A stretch of 64,000 nucleotides of DNA, from NCBI RefSeq assembly GCF_023078275.1, contig NC_062981.1, forward strand, positions 20,328,846 to 20,392,845, given 5' to 3'. This DNA comes from Leguminivora glycinivorella. Lineage: Eukaryota > Arthropoda > Insecta > Lepidoptera > Tortricidae. The notes under the pieces were generated by a model, which saw nothing but the letters and a program-made list of their open reading frames with translations, had not been told where the DNA came from and did not search any database. This document shows positions 43,240 to 54,089 of the stretch, in pieces (position 1 is the stretch's first letter; every line of letters begins with the position of its first letter). The translations under genes and the position numbers were made by a program.

Positions 43240-44302
43240 GTCAATACACATTTTGAAAAAAATAAATTTGTAGGCATCATCAGTGTAGTTATGATAGTAT
43301 TTAATAGATGGCGCTAAAAAATGCGGTACGATTCTTAGTAGGTATGAAGATTGTAAATCCTATATAAATCATCCTTGGTCGTTAGATATCTGTTACAACT
43401 GTCCTAATTCTCTTTTAAACATTTTGAAATAATGGTCTTGATACCAATGTAGTCATCAAAAGTCCATCAATTGACAAAAAACTACAAAGTGGAGAATACG
43501 TAATACACAACTATTTGAAGGTTTTTCAATTACTTAAAGACAGGTCATTATTGAGTTGGAAAATGATTACGGTCTTATATTTTTCTTCGAGTTAATTTCA
43601 ATCAATCCGTACTAAGTGTATATGTCTGTCTATCCGTGAGTTAAATCATCCCGATTTATTCTTTCAACTGATTTGGTTTAAAATTGGTGCATTAACCTTT
43701 CAAGCACCTTTTTTCAGATCTGTCACAGACCATTAATATTGTAAAAAATTGAAATTATTTTATTAATCCCAGAAGTTAATCTTAAATTGAGTCCCGGGGA
43801 AGGAAAGCCAGATATCATCCCTTAAGAAGGTAAAACATGGGTCAATTGTGGCAGCGCCTGGTAGTTAAAATAAGCAACTAAGCACTTTACTCAAAACTAA
43901 ATATTTTTGCCTATATTTTTTATCAGGCGCCATCCAGTTTACTAATTCTACACAAAGTTGCGGGCAAAAGCTAGTGTAGAATATCTTGAAAAAGTCTAAG
44001 GAATTATTGAAGTACTCGTATTTGTGTATCATACATTCTACGCATTATTATGTATCTCACATCTTTCTTTATTGGCATATTATGCACGATGTCATCGTCC
44101 CGTCATATCGAACATAATATATTACAAACGAGCAGCCAATGATCTTTTATGACAGTGTATTTGGACATGAGTGGGGACTTAAGTGGTATGATTATGCATA
44201 TTTGACATACAGAAGAGAAAAATAGTTCTGATTTTGTGTTAAAATAATGTTACCTAAGAGTAATATTCCTGGGTACTTAGCCTACATCACAATCGCTGAG
44301 CG
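43240..44302. other. Unassigned, with a weak repeat at 43840-43985
   Basis: TATCAGGCGCCAT and AGTTGCGGGCAAAAGCTAG here and at 40395-40455 appear to be eroded copies of one dispersed element. No frame is supported. Confidence 0.4.
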
Positions 44303-44305
44303 TAA

Positions 44306-44450
44306 CGGCTCAGCCACGACATTGGTCTAAGCGCGACAGCGGCGAGCGGCGGCTATACATTGAAGCGGGACACAGCGATGGGACTTTTCATTCGCACGTA
44401 TGGCTGCCGCTCACCGCTGTCGCGCTTAGACCAATGTCGTGGCTGGGCCG
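44306..44450. mobile_element. PIF/Harbinger-like MITE, copy 1
   Basis: A 145-bp palindromic element with ends CGGCTCAGCCACGACATTGG and its near inverse. It is flanked by TAA on both sides (44303-44305 and 44451-44453). Three further copies in this window all have TAA or TTA flanks, the 3-bp target pattern of PIF/Harbinger. Confidence 0.85.
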
Positions 44451-44611
44451 TAAGGAGTGCACGCTCATATTGGGCGTACTGGGCGTGCGGCGGGGCGGGG
44501 AAACAATTGAAGCTCATACAAGTGCCCTGCGTCGACGCTGCATAGGATGGAGGCACGCTCGCCCACACGTTCGCTCTGAGCCCCCACTCAGGCCTTACAC
44601 ACGCTTCGTAA

Positions 44612-44765
44612 CGGCTCAGCCATGACATTGGTCTAAGCCCGATAGCGGTGAGCGGCGGCCATACATTGGAGCGAGACCAGCGAGACACAGGGATAGGACT
44701 TTTCATGCGCACGTATGGCTGCCGCTCACCGCTGTCGCGCTTAGACTAATGTCGTGGCTGGGCCG
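44612..44765. mobile_element. PIF/Harbinger-like MITE, copy 2
   Basis: A 154-bp member with TAA flanks (44609-44611 and 44766-44768). It lies only 161 bp from copy 1 in the same orientation. The 119-codon minus-strand frame spanning both copies is palindrome translation, not a gene. Confidence 0.85.
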
Positions 44766-45227
44766 TAAGCGTCTCATGGTGCATAATTGCATATCTCAAT
44801 CGCTCTTCTGTACTCGAGTGACAAATTGGGTTTTGATCACCACTTAGCGTGAACCCTTGTCACTTTGGCTACGCCGGCTGTAGATAGGTATTAGGATTGA
44901 AAAGTAACTTTTCAAAACAAAGTACAAAAGGCTAGAACTTTGATCAAACTAATCTATTCTTCTAAAGATAAGAAGTTCCTAGAATAATTAAACAGAGTTT
45001 CACAAAAAAGGGGCTGTTAAAAGTGACAACTTGAGAAGTTTCTCACTTCGAGTTGGTCTCTTGTAGTTTCTTAACGGTTTTATGACTAAGTTTTATGACT
45101 GTATTAACCTACTATCAAAGTGGTTTAAGTTTAAAACTGTTTAAAGTCATTTGAAACACTACTTATTAAACTTGATTTTACTTTAAAAGTTTTAAATGAT
45201 TCACGGTTAGTTTCATTAGACTTATAA

Positions 45228-45450
45228 TGACCGGGATATAGACCGTGATTAACTTTTTGGTGTGAACGCGACCAGTGGTATCGCTGAGAGTGAACGCAGC
45301 CGATGCACGCGAATGAGGGTAGATCGCGCGCTGTCTACGCAACTTTGACATCCGCCCGCCGTTTTCAGTTTCCCGTGATCATGATGCATGCAACTGCGTC
45401 GAAATATCGGGACCTCAATAAAATCAAAAAGGTAATCACGGTCTATATCT
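45228..45450. mobile_element. TIR element (ACCGGGATATA family), uninterrupted
   Basis: ACCGGGATATAGACCGTGAT on the left is mirrored by ATCACGGTCTATATC on the right. Inside are GCGCGCTGTCTACGC and GCATGCAACTGCGTCG. It shows the state of the 6366-6812 copy before its insertion. Confidence 0.7.
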
Positions 45451-45774
45451 AATTGATTTTACTTAATGTGTCTATTTCTAGACTATTAGCTTATAGGAAT
45501 GAGTTTATATCGAACGCCCGGTGTTGGACCGCGTGCGTCGTGCTTCGCCCGACTCTAAAAGTTTTTACCTACCTATGAAAGCGCCTTCGGCGTCCGGCGT
45601 TCTACCAGGCCTACGTCATTCCCTCGCGGTCGCGCGTTAATATTAAGTATCTACACGCTAGTCGTTCATTCGAATGAACAAGTGGCTGAGGGGCACCACA
45701 CACCTATCTGTATAGTAGTATGGCACGTACCTACTATCCTTCTTAGTTTTACGTAGTAACTTATTAGTGTTAAA

Positions 45775-45985
45775 TTTTTAACTTCTGATTAGCAGAAACG
45801 TCTGCAATAGATGCCACTAGGCTTAGAATAAATTTAAAAGTGGAAAATGTCTGCCTTGGGTGAGACTTGAACTCACGGCCTCTGGATCGATACTCCAGCG
45901 CTCTGCCAACTGAGCCACCAAGACTTCAACCAAGCCAGCGAAATTTTCCACTACTAGGGTCAATGGGACCCGTAGCGACATCTAC
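45775..45985 (-). mobile_element. Hairpin element carrying a tRNA-like module
   Basis: AACTTCTGATTAGCAGAAACG (with the hairpin GCAGAAACGTCTGC) precedes a minus-strand tRNA-like sequence at 45852-45928. It has a T arm with GAGTTCAAGTCTC, an anticodon stem CTGGA with TCCAG, and a loop GTATCGA that would read ATC. D-stem sequence GCTCAGTTGGCAGAGC is good. It ends TACTAGGGTCAATGGGACCC. Compared with 6.4 and 29.4 kb, the tRNA module is different while the hairpin is the same. Confidence 0.65.
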
Positions 45986-46072
45986 CGTAAGAGTGTTAAA
46001 CTTCTTAAACGGCAACCGGAGTTCCAAGTCATATTGGAAATTCACCAGTTACGATGCGCTAACCATGCTAAA

Positions 46073-46275
46073 TTTTTAACTTCTGATTAGCAGAAACGTC
46101 TGCAATCGATCGGTAGATGTCGCTACGGGTCCCATTGACCCTAGTAGTGGAAAATTTCGCTGGCTTGGTTGAAGTCTTGGTGGCTCAGTTGGCAGAGCGC
46201 TGGAGTATCGACCTAGAGGCCGTGAGTTCAAGTCAAGCCAAGGCAGACATTTTCCACTTTTAAATTTATTAGTAT
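46073..46275 (+). mobile_element. Second copy of the hairpin/tRNA element, internal part flipped
   Basis: It starts with the same AACTTCTGATTAGCAGAAACG as 45775, in the same orientation. The following block (GGTCCCATTGACCCTAGTAG, then the tRNA-like sequence at 46177-46245) is inverted relative to it. The tRNA anticodon stem is mutated (CTGGA with CCTAG) and T arm partly lost, so this copy is more decayed. Confidence 0.65.
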
Positions 46276-46437
46276 TAGTTAAATAAAGCGTAGAGATTTG
46301 TCGTTTTGCGGGCAAGTAAAGGATCTTAAGGATCTGTTACGTTAGTAACTTATTAATAATCTGTACTTCGACTCAGGGTGCCTTCGGCGCCGGCTCCGGG
46401 CCTTGGACCGTGTGCACCAGGCTTTGCCCAACTCTAA

Positions 46438-46575
46438 CGGCTCAGCCACGACATTGGTCTAAGCGCGGCAGCGGTGAGCGGCGGACATACATTGGAGCGA
46501 GACACAGCGATGGGACTTTTCATTCGCACGTATGGCTGCCGCTCACCGCTGTCGCGCTTAGTCGTGGCTGTGCCG
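46438..46575. mobile_element. PIF/Harbinger-like MITE, copy 3
   Basis: A 138-bp palindrome beginning CGGCTCAGCCACGACATTGG with TAA at 46435-46437 and 46576-46578. The right arm has lost a few bases (TTAGTCGTGGCTG). Confidence 0.85.
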
Positions 46576-46579
46576 TAAA

Positions 46580-46728
46580 GGCGCTGTTATACGGGCAACA
46601 CAACTGCCAACAATTCACATACCATTGCCGCGGTTGCTCCATACTTGATGCGTATTAAATAAACAAACGCGGTAATGGTATGTGAATTGCTGGCAATTGT
46701 GTTGTCCATATAACAGCACCGTAAGTAT
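46580..46728. mobile_element. Palindromic MITE (GGCAACACAACTGCC)
   Basis: Arms CGCTGTTATACGGGCAACAC and CAATTCACATACCATTGCCG face GGTAATGGTATGTGAATTG and GTGTTGTCCATATAACAGC. It sits immediately beside MITE copy 3, again at a TAA. Confidence 0.75.
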
Positions 46729-46949
46729 GGACGCTCTTAGCGGAGCGTTTGGCGAGGCATGCAGCGGGGTGGGCGAGCGTGCGTCCACTAGAGTTGTGCC
46801 TGCTCGTTCACTGAAAAGATCGCTCCCAACTAGTACGATCTCCGAAGTGTACTAGTTCGTTCTTTTAGGACATTTAGTACATTAGTACAGCGAGAAACAA
46901 ATTGCATATGGCGTACAGTAACGCTCGTTCGTATTATCTGAGAGCTGGC

Positions 46950-47325
46950 CCCGTAGCCGAATGGCATTTCTCCGACGCCAAACGAAATGTCGCGCCAATA
47001 CCAGGGGCGGCTCACTCCGCGATCCTTTCGCCGCACTACAAGTACATTCCGGCGGCCGCGAGTTCGCGGCCCATTTAGTGGCGACGACCTTCGCGCGGCG
47101 CAATAGAATTCAATGTCGTCTGCACGCGTGCGGTCCGTTTGTTAATGTAGGTAAGAATTTAGAATGGCGGCGTTTTGTGAACATCAAAGGAGTGAGCCTT
47201 CTGTACTTGTACTATTATAATATATTATATATTCTGTGCCAATACGCAAGCGCGATAGAGATAGATATCTACTAGCGCTTCGTTTCGTGAGCGTTTCGTG
47301 AGCGATTGTGCCATTCGGCTAGCCA
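46950..47325. mobile_element. GTAGCCGAATGGCA MITE with the same nested insert as 28 kb
   Basis: Ends GTAGCCGAATGGCATTTCTC and TTGTGCCATTCGGCTAG enclose the insert starting ACCAGGGGCGGCTCACTCC and ending GGAGTGAGCCTTCTGTAC. The insertion point (GCGCCAATACC) matches 28128-28612. Frames across it are unsupported. Confidence 0.75.
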
Positions 47326-47329
47326 CCCA

Positions 47330-47636
47330 GATCGGCCGTTTTCGCGCGCTCCCGGTCGTAGTCAGTCGGTTTTAGTTCGGTTGCGGTCGGATCACACGGA
47401 TCGCTTTGCTGTCATTGTCACTCCTAGGCTCTTCGCTCCTTTCGCTCCCATTCTGTTGCGCGTGTGTGAGTGTACTAAATGTACTAGAGAGCAGAATCAT
47501 TTGGGAGTAGTTCGGCCTAGTACAGTGCAGGGAATCGTGTCTTTTGTACTATTAGTACATGTCCTACACAAGCCTAGCGTCCACCCTATGCAGCGTCGAC
47601 TTAGGACACAAAGGTAATTCGTAAGTCTAGTTAGTT
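47330..47636. other. Unassigned sequence, relatively GC-rich
   Basis: No domain is recognised in the 103-codon frame. CACCCTATGCAGCGTCGAC near 47581 recurs inverted near 44529-44550 (GCGTCGACGCTGCATAGG), hinting at shared mobile sequence. Confidence 0.4.
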
Positions 47637-47720
47637 GAAACCACTTCCTTCGGCCGTATTTTACTATATCGCCACTCGTTTCGAACTTTCTATTTTCTGC
47701 ACTTGTACCGTAATGTATTA
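47637..47720 (+). mobile_element. Fragment of the 36-kb foldback arm
   Basis: ATCGCCACTCGTTTCGAACTT and CGTAATGTATTATTCC align with 36842-36892 and the flank beyond. It gives another view of the sequence around the pogo-like insertion site. Confidence 0.6.
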
Positions 47721-48309
47721 TTCCATAATATAGCTCTATAACATAAAATCCCCACAATAGCTTTTTTTACCGTCGTATAAGAGTATTTTATAAGCACTCA
47801 TGACGCACATATTTGTACGCCGTAAAAGCATATTGCCAGGTCATAAATACATACCTGATAATGTCCCAAGGGCTTCCTGATATGTGGCATTCCTTATGTA
47901 AAGGAACCTAAAATGAATGCAACTCAAATACTACTAGGGTCGATCCGAAAGTTGTTAGCTGCTCAGGCTCTACTTATGTGATTTGAATAAAACTTATACT
48001 ATTTTGTATTATATTTCAATATACATACATCATAATCAAAAGAAATTATGAGACTAATGCGTATATTTTTTTTACGAAAGGCGATTTGTATGGAGACTGA
48101 TTTTTTCTCTATAATTTATCGAATTTGGTATCCAAATAGTTGTATAACATGCTTGATCCATTGTTTCCCTCTGCTATATTTAGTAGTCTGACGCTATGCG
48201 ATGTAAGCGCCAATCGCTGTTAGGAACCTTTACCCAAGTACTGCCACATGTATTCAACTATTTACACAAACACGAGGGAAAACAGCACCATTATAACTTG
48301 AGCTACATA

Positions 48310-48540
48310 CTTTAGGAACTGCTCCCACTAAAAGCGAGAAAACTAAGAAAAAATATTGATAGTAAAGAACAAAAGATAGTCGCTCCCGTGTAAATAAAAG
48401 AGACAACAATAGCGCGAGCGAGTTATATGAGGTCGTTGCCGAGTGATGAACTATAAATCGTTCGCTCTCTCTTTCATTTACACGGGAGCGACTATCTTTT
48501 GTTCGTTTCTATCACCGATAGCTCATACCAGTGCCTCAAC
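48310..48540. mobile_element. MITE related to the 30-kb TIR element
   Basis: GTCGCTCCCGTGTAAATAAA and its inverse TTTACACGGGAGCGAC form a hairpin, with outer ends GGAACTGCTCCCACTAAAAG and CATACCAGTGCC. The inner block matches 31855-31885. Confidence 0.65.
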
Positions 48541-48547
48541 AACTTTA

Positions 48548-48961
48548 TACAAAGTGCTCGCGAGGAACCCGGATAACTTTAACCACGCGTTTCTGAGGCC
48601 AAAAGGAAGAATAAAATGTATATAAATTTGAGTAATTAAAAAATATTTTTTTTTTGACATATTTTCACATAAAAAGAAAATGTTATTGATAGAGTTGCCA
48701 CATAAAATTTTTTTTTTTAAAGTTTTTCTTGTTTCTTTTTGACATCTATCAATGAGGACTATGAGGCTTATAGCCCTTATTGGCGCATTAACGCCATTAA
48801 AAAGGCCTTTTGTAGGTACTGAGTAGCAATAAGATGGTTTTTCTAATTGGCAATAAATCTTAAATTAGGCGAGGAAGAAAAGTTTACATGACATTTTAGT
48901 CTTGAAATGTGATCTGGAATACGCTGTTAAAGTTATGCGGTTTCCTCACGAGCACCGTGTA
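48548..48961. mobile_element. TA-flanked MITE, second copy of the 32-kb family
   Basis: Ends TACAAAGTGCTCGCGAGGAA and the inverse CACGAGCACCGTGTA have TA outside. Internal order is reversed relative to 32017-32486. Confidence 0.75.
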
Positions 48962-49329
48962 TATTCAGAGATCTACATTATACTGGTTTGTCAGACTATG
49001 GATTGATATAGTAGGAAGCGGAAGGTTTAAGGGGTTGAACCGCATAAATTTAAGGTATCTCTTACATATAAAGTATCTGATAATATGAGACGCACTCTTG
49101 GGTTTTTAGTAATGGAGATGTATATAACATGTGCGGTTGTCAATACACTATACTTGAGTAATAATTTGCAGCAATTTCTAAAATCGTCGGGACAAAAAAA
49201 TAATATTTTCTTTAGAAAAAAGTGATAATCAAATTAGTTTTAAAATAACCTCAAAATAAAACCTTCTAGTTTTGAAAATAAACAGGAACTTGAACCACAA
49301 TTTGGACTAAACTATCTTATTTTAATACT

Positions 49330-49436
49330 GTCTTCGATTACCGCGGTAGGTACTCATGAAATAAAACTGTGGAAACGGATTGTATCGCATATAATTAATT
49401 TACAATTCATCCCGACGTTTCGAACACTTATCTTAT
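49330..49436. mobile_element. Half of the 39-kb palindromic MITE
   Basis: CTTCGATTACCGCGGTAGG, CATGAAATAAAACTGTGG and CAATTCATCCCGACGTTTCG match the left arm and centre of 39262-39441. The right arm is absent. Confidence 0.65.
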
Positions 49437-49439
49437 TTT

Positions 49440-50041
49440 AGTTTAGAATTTAAGTTGAGTGTTTAAATTATGTAAAACAAAATTTTGGACTCTATAATGT
49501 TCTTGTCTAGAAATGAATTACTTTGAGCACACGTTTTAGAAAAAAAAAATACTTTTTTAATGAGCTCAGAAAAAAATATTACAACATTATGCACTACACA
49601 TATCTTATTATCTCTACTATCGTATGTATACCTCTACAGTTGTAACTCCTGGAAACAGCTGTCGAAAATTTGCTATGTACTAAATTAATAAACGTCAATT
49701 TGTTAAAGTTGATATTATCCGACGAATACGACTCAGATATTTGAGAGGTAGAAATATGAGTAGGTAAGGTACCTTCGTCATATATTAATACCACATCCCC
49801 TCTCATAGCAATGATATCATATCACTCGACATTTTATCGCTCGATACGTTTAGAGTGCCACCTTTCAGCGTAATGCGTTCAGATATCAACAATATTGAGC
49901 CAATAAATAGAAGTGTTGGCTTTTTGATAAGGGGAATGGCACTTGAATATTAATATTATTAATATTTGGTATTCTGTAGGTGTACGGGTTGTTGCCAAGA
50001 GTACAGTCAGCCACGCTTCGTAGCATCTAGGCACTTTTGTA
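49440..50041. other. No feature recognised
   Basis: This is AT-rich sequence without supported frames or repeats. Confidence 0.4.
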
Positions 50042-50044
50042 TTA

Positions 50045-50187
50045 CGGTCCAGCCACGACATTGGTCTAAGCGCGACAGCGGTGAGCGGCGGCCATACGTG
50101 CGAAAAAAGTCACATCGCTGTGTCTCGCTCCAATGTATGGCCGCCGCTCACCGCTGTCGCGCTTAGACCAATGTCGTGGCTGAGCCG
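50045..50187. mobile_element. PIF/Harbinger-like MITE, copy 4
   Basis: A 143-bp palindrome with TTA on both sides (50042-50044 and 50188-50190). The interior GTGCGAAAAAAGTC shows it is in the opposite orientation to copies 1-3, so TTA is the expected complement of TAA. Confidence 0.85.
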
Positions 50188-50296
50188 TTAGTGGGACAGT
50201 ATAGCTGTTAATAAATAAATATTATGGAGAATCCCACAATATATAACCTTCAGAAGGCTTGTGTTGTGGGTACTCGGACAACGATATATAGAATAC

Positions 50297-50480
50297 TAGC
50301 TTTTGCCCGCGGCTTCGCTCGCGTTAGAAGGAGCCAAAAAGTAGCCTATGTCACTCTCCATCCCTTCAACTATCTCCACTTAAAAAATCACGTCGATTCC
50401 TCGCTCCGTTTTCCCGTGAAAAACGGACAAACAAACAGACACACACACTTTCCCATTTATAATATTAGTATGGATACATA
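50297..50480. repeat. Dispersed repeat (TTTGCCCGCGGCTTCGCTCG)
   Basis: It opens with ACTAGCTTTTGCCCGCGGC and ends CCATTTATAATATTAGTATGG. This arrangement is a common insect interspersed element. Fragments of its start appear inverted near 28975-29000 (GCGAGCGAAGCCGCGG). Confidence 0.65.
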
Positions 50481-50484
50481 AATA

Positions 50485-50612
50485 CTTAAATATTATAAAA
50501 ACATAATTAACTCAGAAACAAATATCTGTGCCTATCACACAAATATATACCGGGATTCGAACCCAGTTTTAGCAAGCAGGGTAACTACGGGCTATTCCAG
50601 AGCGGTCGTCAA
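50485..50612 (-). mobile_element. tRNA-headed SINE, truncated and diverged
   Basis: The minus strand has GACGACCGCTCTGGAATAGC, a head with GGTTCGAATCCCGG and the body GATAGGCACAGATATTTG. It is older than the copy at 50938-51186. Confidence 0.65.
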
Positions 50613-50937
50613 AGTTGGTGTTATATAAACTATGTCATAAGTACGTTAACCCCAAATTTTGGTCATTTCTAAGAAAATTATAAAACATTTTCATTTTCTA
50701 AATAAACATCAATTAAATAGCATTTGCGGTTCCACATTCAGCCCAAAATACACCCGTAACGGGGACACCCATCGCGTCTTTCCTTTTCATAGTGGACTCA
50801 AATGGATTCCTTTGAAAGCCTACTTATGTGGTTTTATTTACAGCCTTATACTATACCATCTGCAATAGATTACCGAGAACATACCATCTCTTTCACTCTT
50901 TATACCAGGTATGGCAGGAGTGAAGGAGATCTCAATT

Positions 50938-51186
50938 TATCAAATAAAATAAATAAATATTGGGGGACACCTTACACAAATCAACCTAGCCCCAAACTAA
51001 GCAAAGCTTGTACTATGGCTGCTAGCCGACGATATACTTACTTATATAGATATATACATAGAAAACAGCCATGAATCAGGAACAAATATCTGTGTTCATC
51101 ACACAAATAAATGCCCTTACCGGGATCGAACCCGGGACCGCGGCTTAACAGGCAGGGTCACTACGTGCTAGGCCGGACCGGTCGTA
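50938..51186 (-). mobile_element. tRNA-headed SINE, full length
   Basis: The minus strand begins GACCGGTCCGGCCTAGCACG, has the B-box-like GGTCCCGGGTTCGATCCCGG, then GATGAACACAGATATTTGTT, CAAGCTTTGCTTAGTTTGGG and ends in an A-rich (AAAT) tail at 50942-50960. This is the best-preserved copy of the family here. Confidence 0.85.
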
Positions 51187-51384
51187 ATAGATTTGCGGGT
51201 TGTATTATTTTGCACTGTAATTCTAATTGAAACTATTTTAGTCAAGAAGTGGCAGCGACCGACAGTAAAATTTACCTCGTAATTTAAAATTTATAACCTC
51301 GTCACTTCTTCAAAAGTTCAAAACTCAAATATAATTTGTAATTTTACAAGTAAGCCATTTTGGCGAGATAAAAGTAGAAGCGGA

Positions 51385-51565
51385 AAACTTTACCTTTATG
51401 TTCGGTAGGCCTCGAACCTGTAAACCTGAGAATTGGAACACCGGTCCAAACGCTCTTGCCAACTAAACGAAGACCCGTTGTTTATTGGCAGAAGCGATAT
51501 TTTAAGAAGTAGCAGGTTCAAATCCTGTCGGTGGTGTTCATTTTTCCTTTTTTTAAATTTGGTTT
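51385..51565. mobile_element. Decayed palindromic element with inverted tRNA-like halves
   Basis: GGTAGGCCTCGAACCTGTAA on the left faces TAGCAGGTTCAAATCCTGTC on the right, each a T-arm-like sequence. They are followed outward by T/A-rich GGAAAA-type ends (CATTTTTCCTTT). The organisation is that of 29405-29735 but more eroded. Confidence 0.5.
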
Positions 51566-51639
51566 TGACATATAAAGACAAAAACGGACGGATGGCAAAA
51601 TATCGGGGTCTCGGACAGAAATATTTGCCAATTTAAACG

Positions 51640-53080
51640 ACGGCAATGTCGGAAATATAAAATGTAATGAGTGTCATTGACCAAGCGAATTGGCTATCGA
51701 GCTTCCTTCAGAACTTCTTTCCCTAAGGTCAGTTCAGATGGCCCGAAAGGTCGATTGGCGTAATATTCTCAAAGAAAAGGGCCGTTTATAGACGTTTATG
51801 ATGAAGTGCGTCGTTGAGTGCTTGAATTGAGTTTGAAGAAGACGAATGGTTAATTTAATCGAAGAGTTTTTGAGTTTTGGATTTAGGTCAACTCGTTAAA
51901 AAAAAAAACAATTTTGTTGGCAAAACTATAAATGTGAACTACTCTGTAGGAATCTATATGAACGATATTTTTCTTATTTGTATCATAAGTGCTGAAAAAC
52001 CGCATACCGTCTAAAGGTGTTGCTTAAAAAGAAATGCTTTTTGCGTCATATTATTAGTTATGATCTAAACAAATAACGGGTGTTCAGCTGTAGTAATACT
52101 AGTAATGGATGGATGAATATTAAAAACGTATTAACAGTGGTTTACAGTGAAAACTACAAAATTGCATAAAAAATGTATTTTTACATTTTTTCCGGTGTGC
52201 CTTTGACATCTTGTATTAGATTTTTTCTTTACATTAAATAAAAGTTCCGTGAAAACCCCGGGAATTATTGCAATAAACTTTCTGTATTCTTACTAGTCTC
52301 AAAGATATAGGTAAGAAATAATATTTGACCTCCCAACCGAGAAATATTAGAACTTGTTCGGATTAGATTCTGTCGAATGAATGAACTTGAAAGGACTGGA
52401 CTGTCTCCTATTTATTTACACAAATAAAACTCAATGGTTGATCAAACGGACCAATGATTTAGATATTTGTAAAATACCTGTTACCTATTTATTTTTCTTC
52501 CTAGTATAGTCTGGGGTCTGCTGTGGATGTTATTTAAACAGTACAGTATAAATATTAACTTAATTAGTAACTTAAATCTGTTAATATTCTCATAACCCGT
52601 TATATCCATACTGTTGTAGAGTATTTTTTATAATTTGACCAATACCAAACTCCCCCAAAAAACGGTAACTGTTCCGAGAATTTAAGATCACGAATAATGA
52701 ATCACGACTTCAGAGCTGGTAACAGTTCAGAATTTTAGGATGCGAGTTTAGAACGCAATGTATGAATTTTATAATCATTGATAAATAACAGCTTAAGAAT
52801 AGGAAAAAAGCGTTTATAAACCAAATTTATTTTAAAAATTGATTACCCATGTTCTCCCGCAATTCAACCCTTAAAACGTCAAGAGAAATCCGTCTATAAA
52901 TTTACTCCCAACATTATCTCACGAAATATGCTACAGATTCTACGCGAAGGAAGATTACACGATAAGAAAGGCACATTTGTGGAAATGAGCAGGTGGAATA
53001 AAATGGGATTGGATAAGGCACTTCGTTTCACGGACAATTACGTGTGTTCTGGGTTCCGTCGTTGTTTTTGTCTTTGTCTT
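51640..53080. other. AT-rich interval, nothing recognised
   Basis: I found no supported frame, palindrome or family member in this 1.4-kb stretch. Confidence 0.45.
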
Positions 53081-53086
53081 TTGACG

Positions 53087-53310
53087 ACCGGTCTGGCTTT
53101 GTCGGTAGTGATGCCTGCTAAGCTGCGGTCCTGGATCCCAATCCCGGTAAGGGCATTTATTTGTGTGATGAGCACAGATATTTGTTCCTGAGTCATGGAT
53201 GTTTTCTATGTATATAAGTATTGTATGACTGTATATCTTCGCTTAGCACCCATAGTACAAGCTTTGCTTAGTTTGGGGCTAAGTCGATCTGTGTAAGGTC
53301 CCAAACATTT
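53087..53310 (+). mobile_element. tRNA-headed SINE, full length
   Basis: It opens GACCGGTCTGGCTTTGTCGG and contains the eroded B box GGTCCTGGATCCCAATCCCG. The body runs through GATGAGCACAGATATTTGTT to AGCTTTGCTTAGTTTGGGGC, with a T/A-rich end. The 87-codon frame overlapping it is spurious. Confidence 0.85.
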
Positions 53311-53373
53311 TTTTTTTATTTTTATTTTTTTTTAATTCCGCACTGGAAGCACAGTATAATAAAGAGTACTATC

Positions 53374-53580
53374 GTACAGTATGGCCACTCCCGCTCCCCG
53401 CTTACAGTGCCGCCCACTCTTGGTTACCTCACAGTTACCGCCTGTTAAAAACGCGAACAGACGACCTGTCATATTTCATTTATACAAGCATAGCCCGCAT
53501 TCACCTACACGAGCTTAGACTGTGTGATAGGAACGCGCCTCTTTCATATATTTGATCGCCAGTGTTCGAGGTGTGCTTTC
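53374..53580. repeat. Dispersed repeat, pair with 60562-60765
   Basis: TACAGTATGGCCACTCCCGC, ACAGTTACCGCCTGTTAAAA, ACGCGAACAG and GAACGCGCCTCTTTCATATA are shared over about 200 bp with the 60.5-kb copy in the same orientation. The family type is not recognised. Confidence 0.7.
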
Positions 53581-53771
53581 TAGCGTAGTCTAGATTATTG
53601 TAGCGGTGTATCTACGAAAATATTTTCATATAATTTCAGAGATGGCGGGGCGAGCTTGATGTCTTTGATATAGATTGGTGGGAGACTTTCAATGATAAAA
53701 ATACGTGAAAGAATAAGCCAGCCTTTGGCCAGCTGTGGGAGAATATGTGTTGATGACAATCGGAATCATCT

Positions 53772-54089
53772 GGGGGCCGATTTTTGAGTCTCACGGCGTT
53801 CGAATTCAGAAAATTGACACTGAAAATAATAGGCAATTCACCGTTTTCAACTGGTATTTTAGTGACAGTGAGACTCAAAAATCGGCCCACAGAGGATCGT
53901 TGGAATTCGTCCTTCGAAAGTCTGTGGAACACGACGTAATGCTATTTCTGAGAAAGGACGGCTAGTAATTTTAAAACTAGTGGTAATGAACAATCGTTTT
54001 CAATTCAGTTAGTAGAATTTAAATAGCTAGTAGTGGAGATAGAACGAACTTCACGAAATCGAATTGCCGAGATTCAAAAATCGGCCCCC
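53772..54089. mobile_element. MITE (GGGGGCCGATTTTTGA), compound
   Basis: The left end GGGGGCCGATTTTTGAGTCT is inverted both at 53872-53890 and, as AGATTCAAAAATCGGCCCCC, at 54070-54089. Two right ends suggest a deletion or a second partial copy. Confidence 0.65.

Noticed and set aside
44353..44712. 119-codon minus-strand frame
   Set aside because: It spans two copies of a palindromic MITE; GC-rich palindromes leave frames open on both strands.
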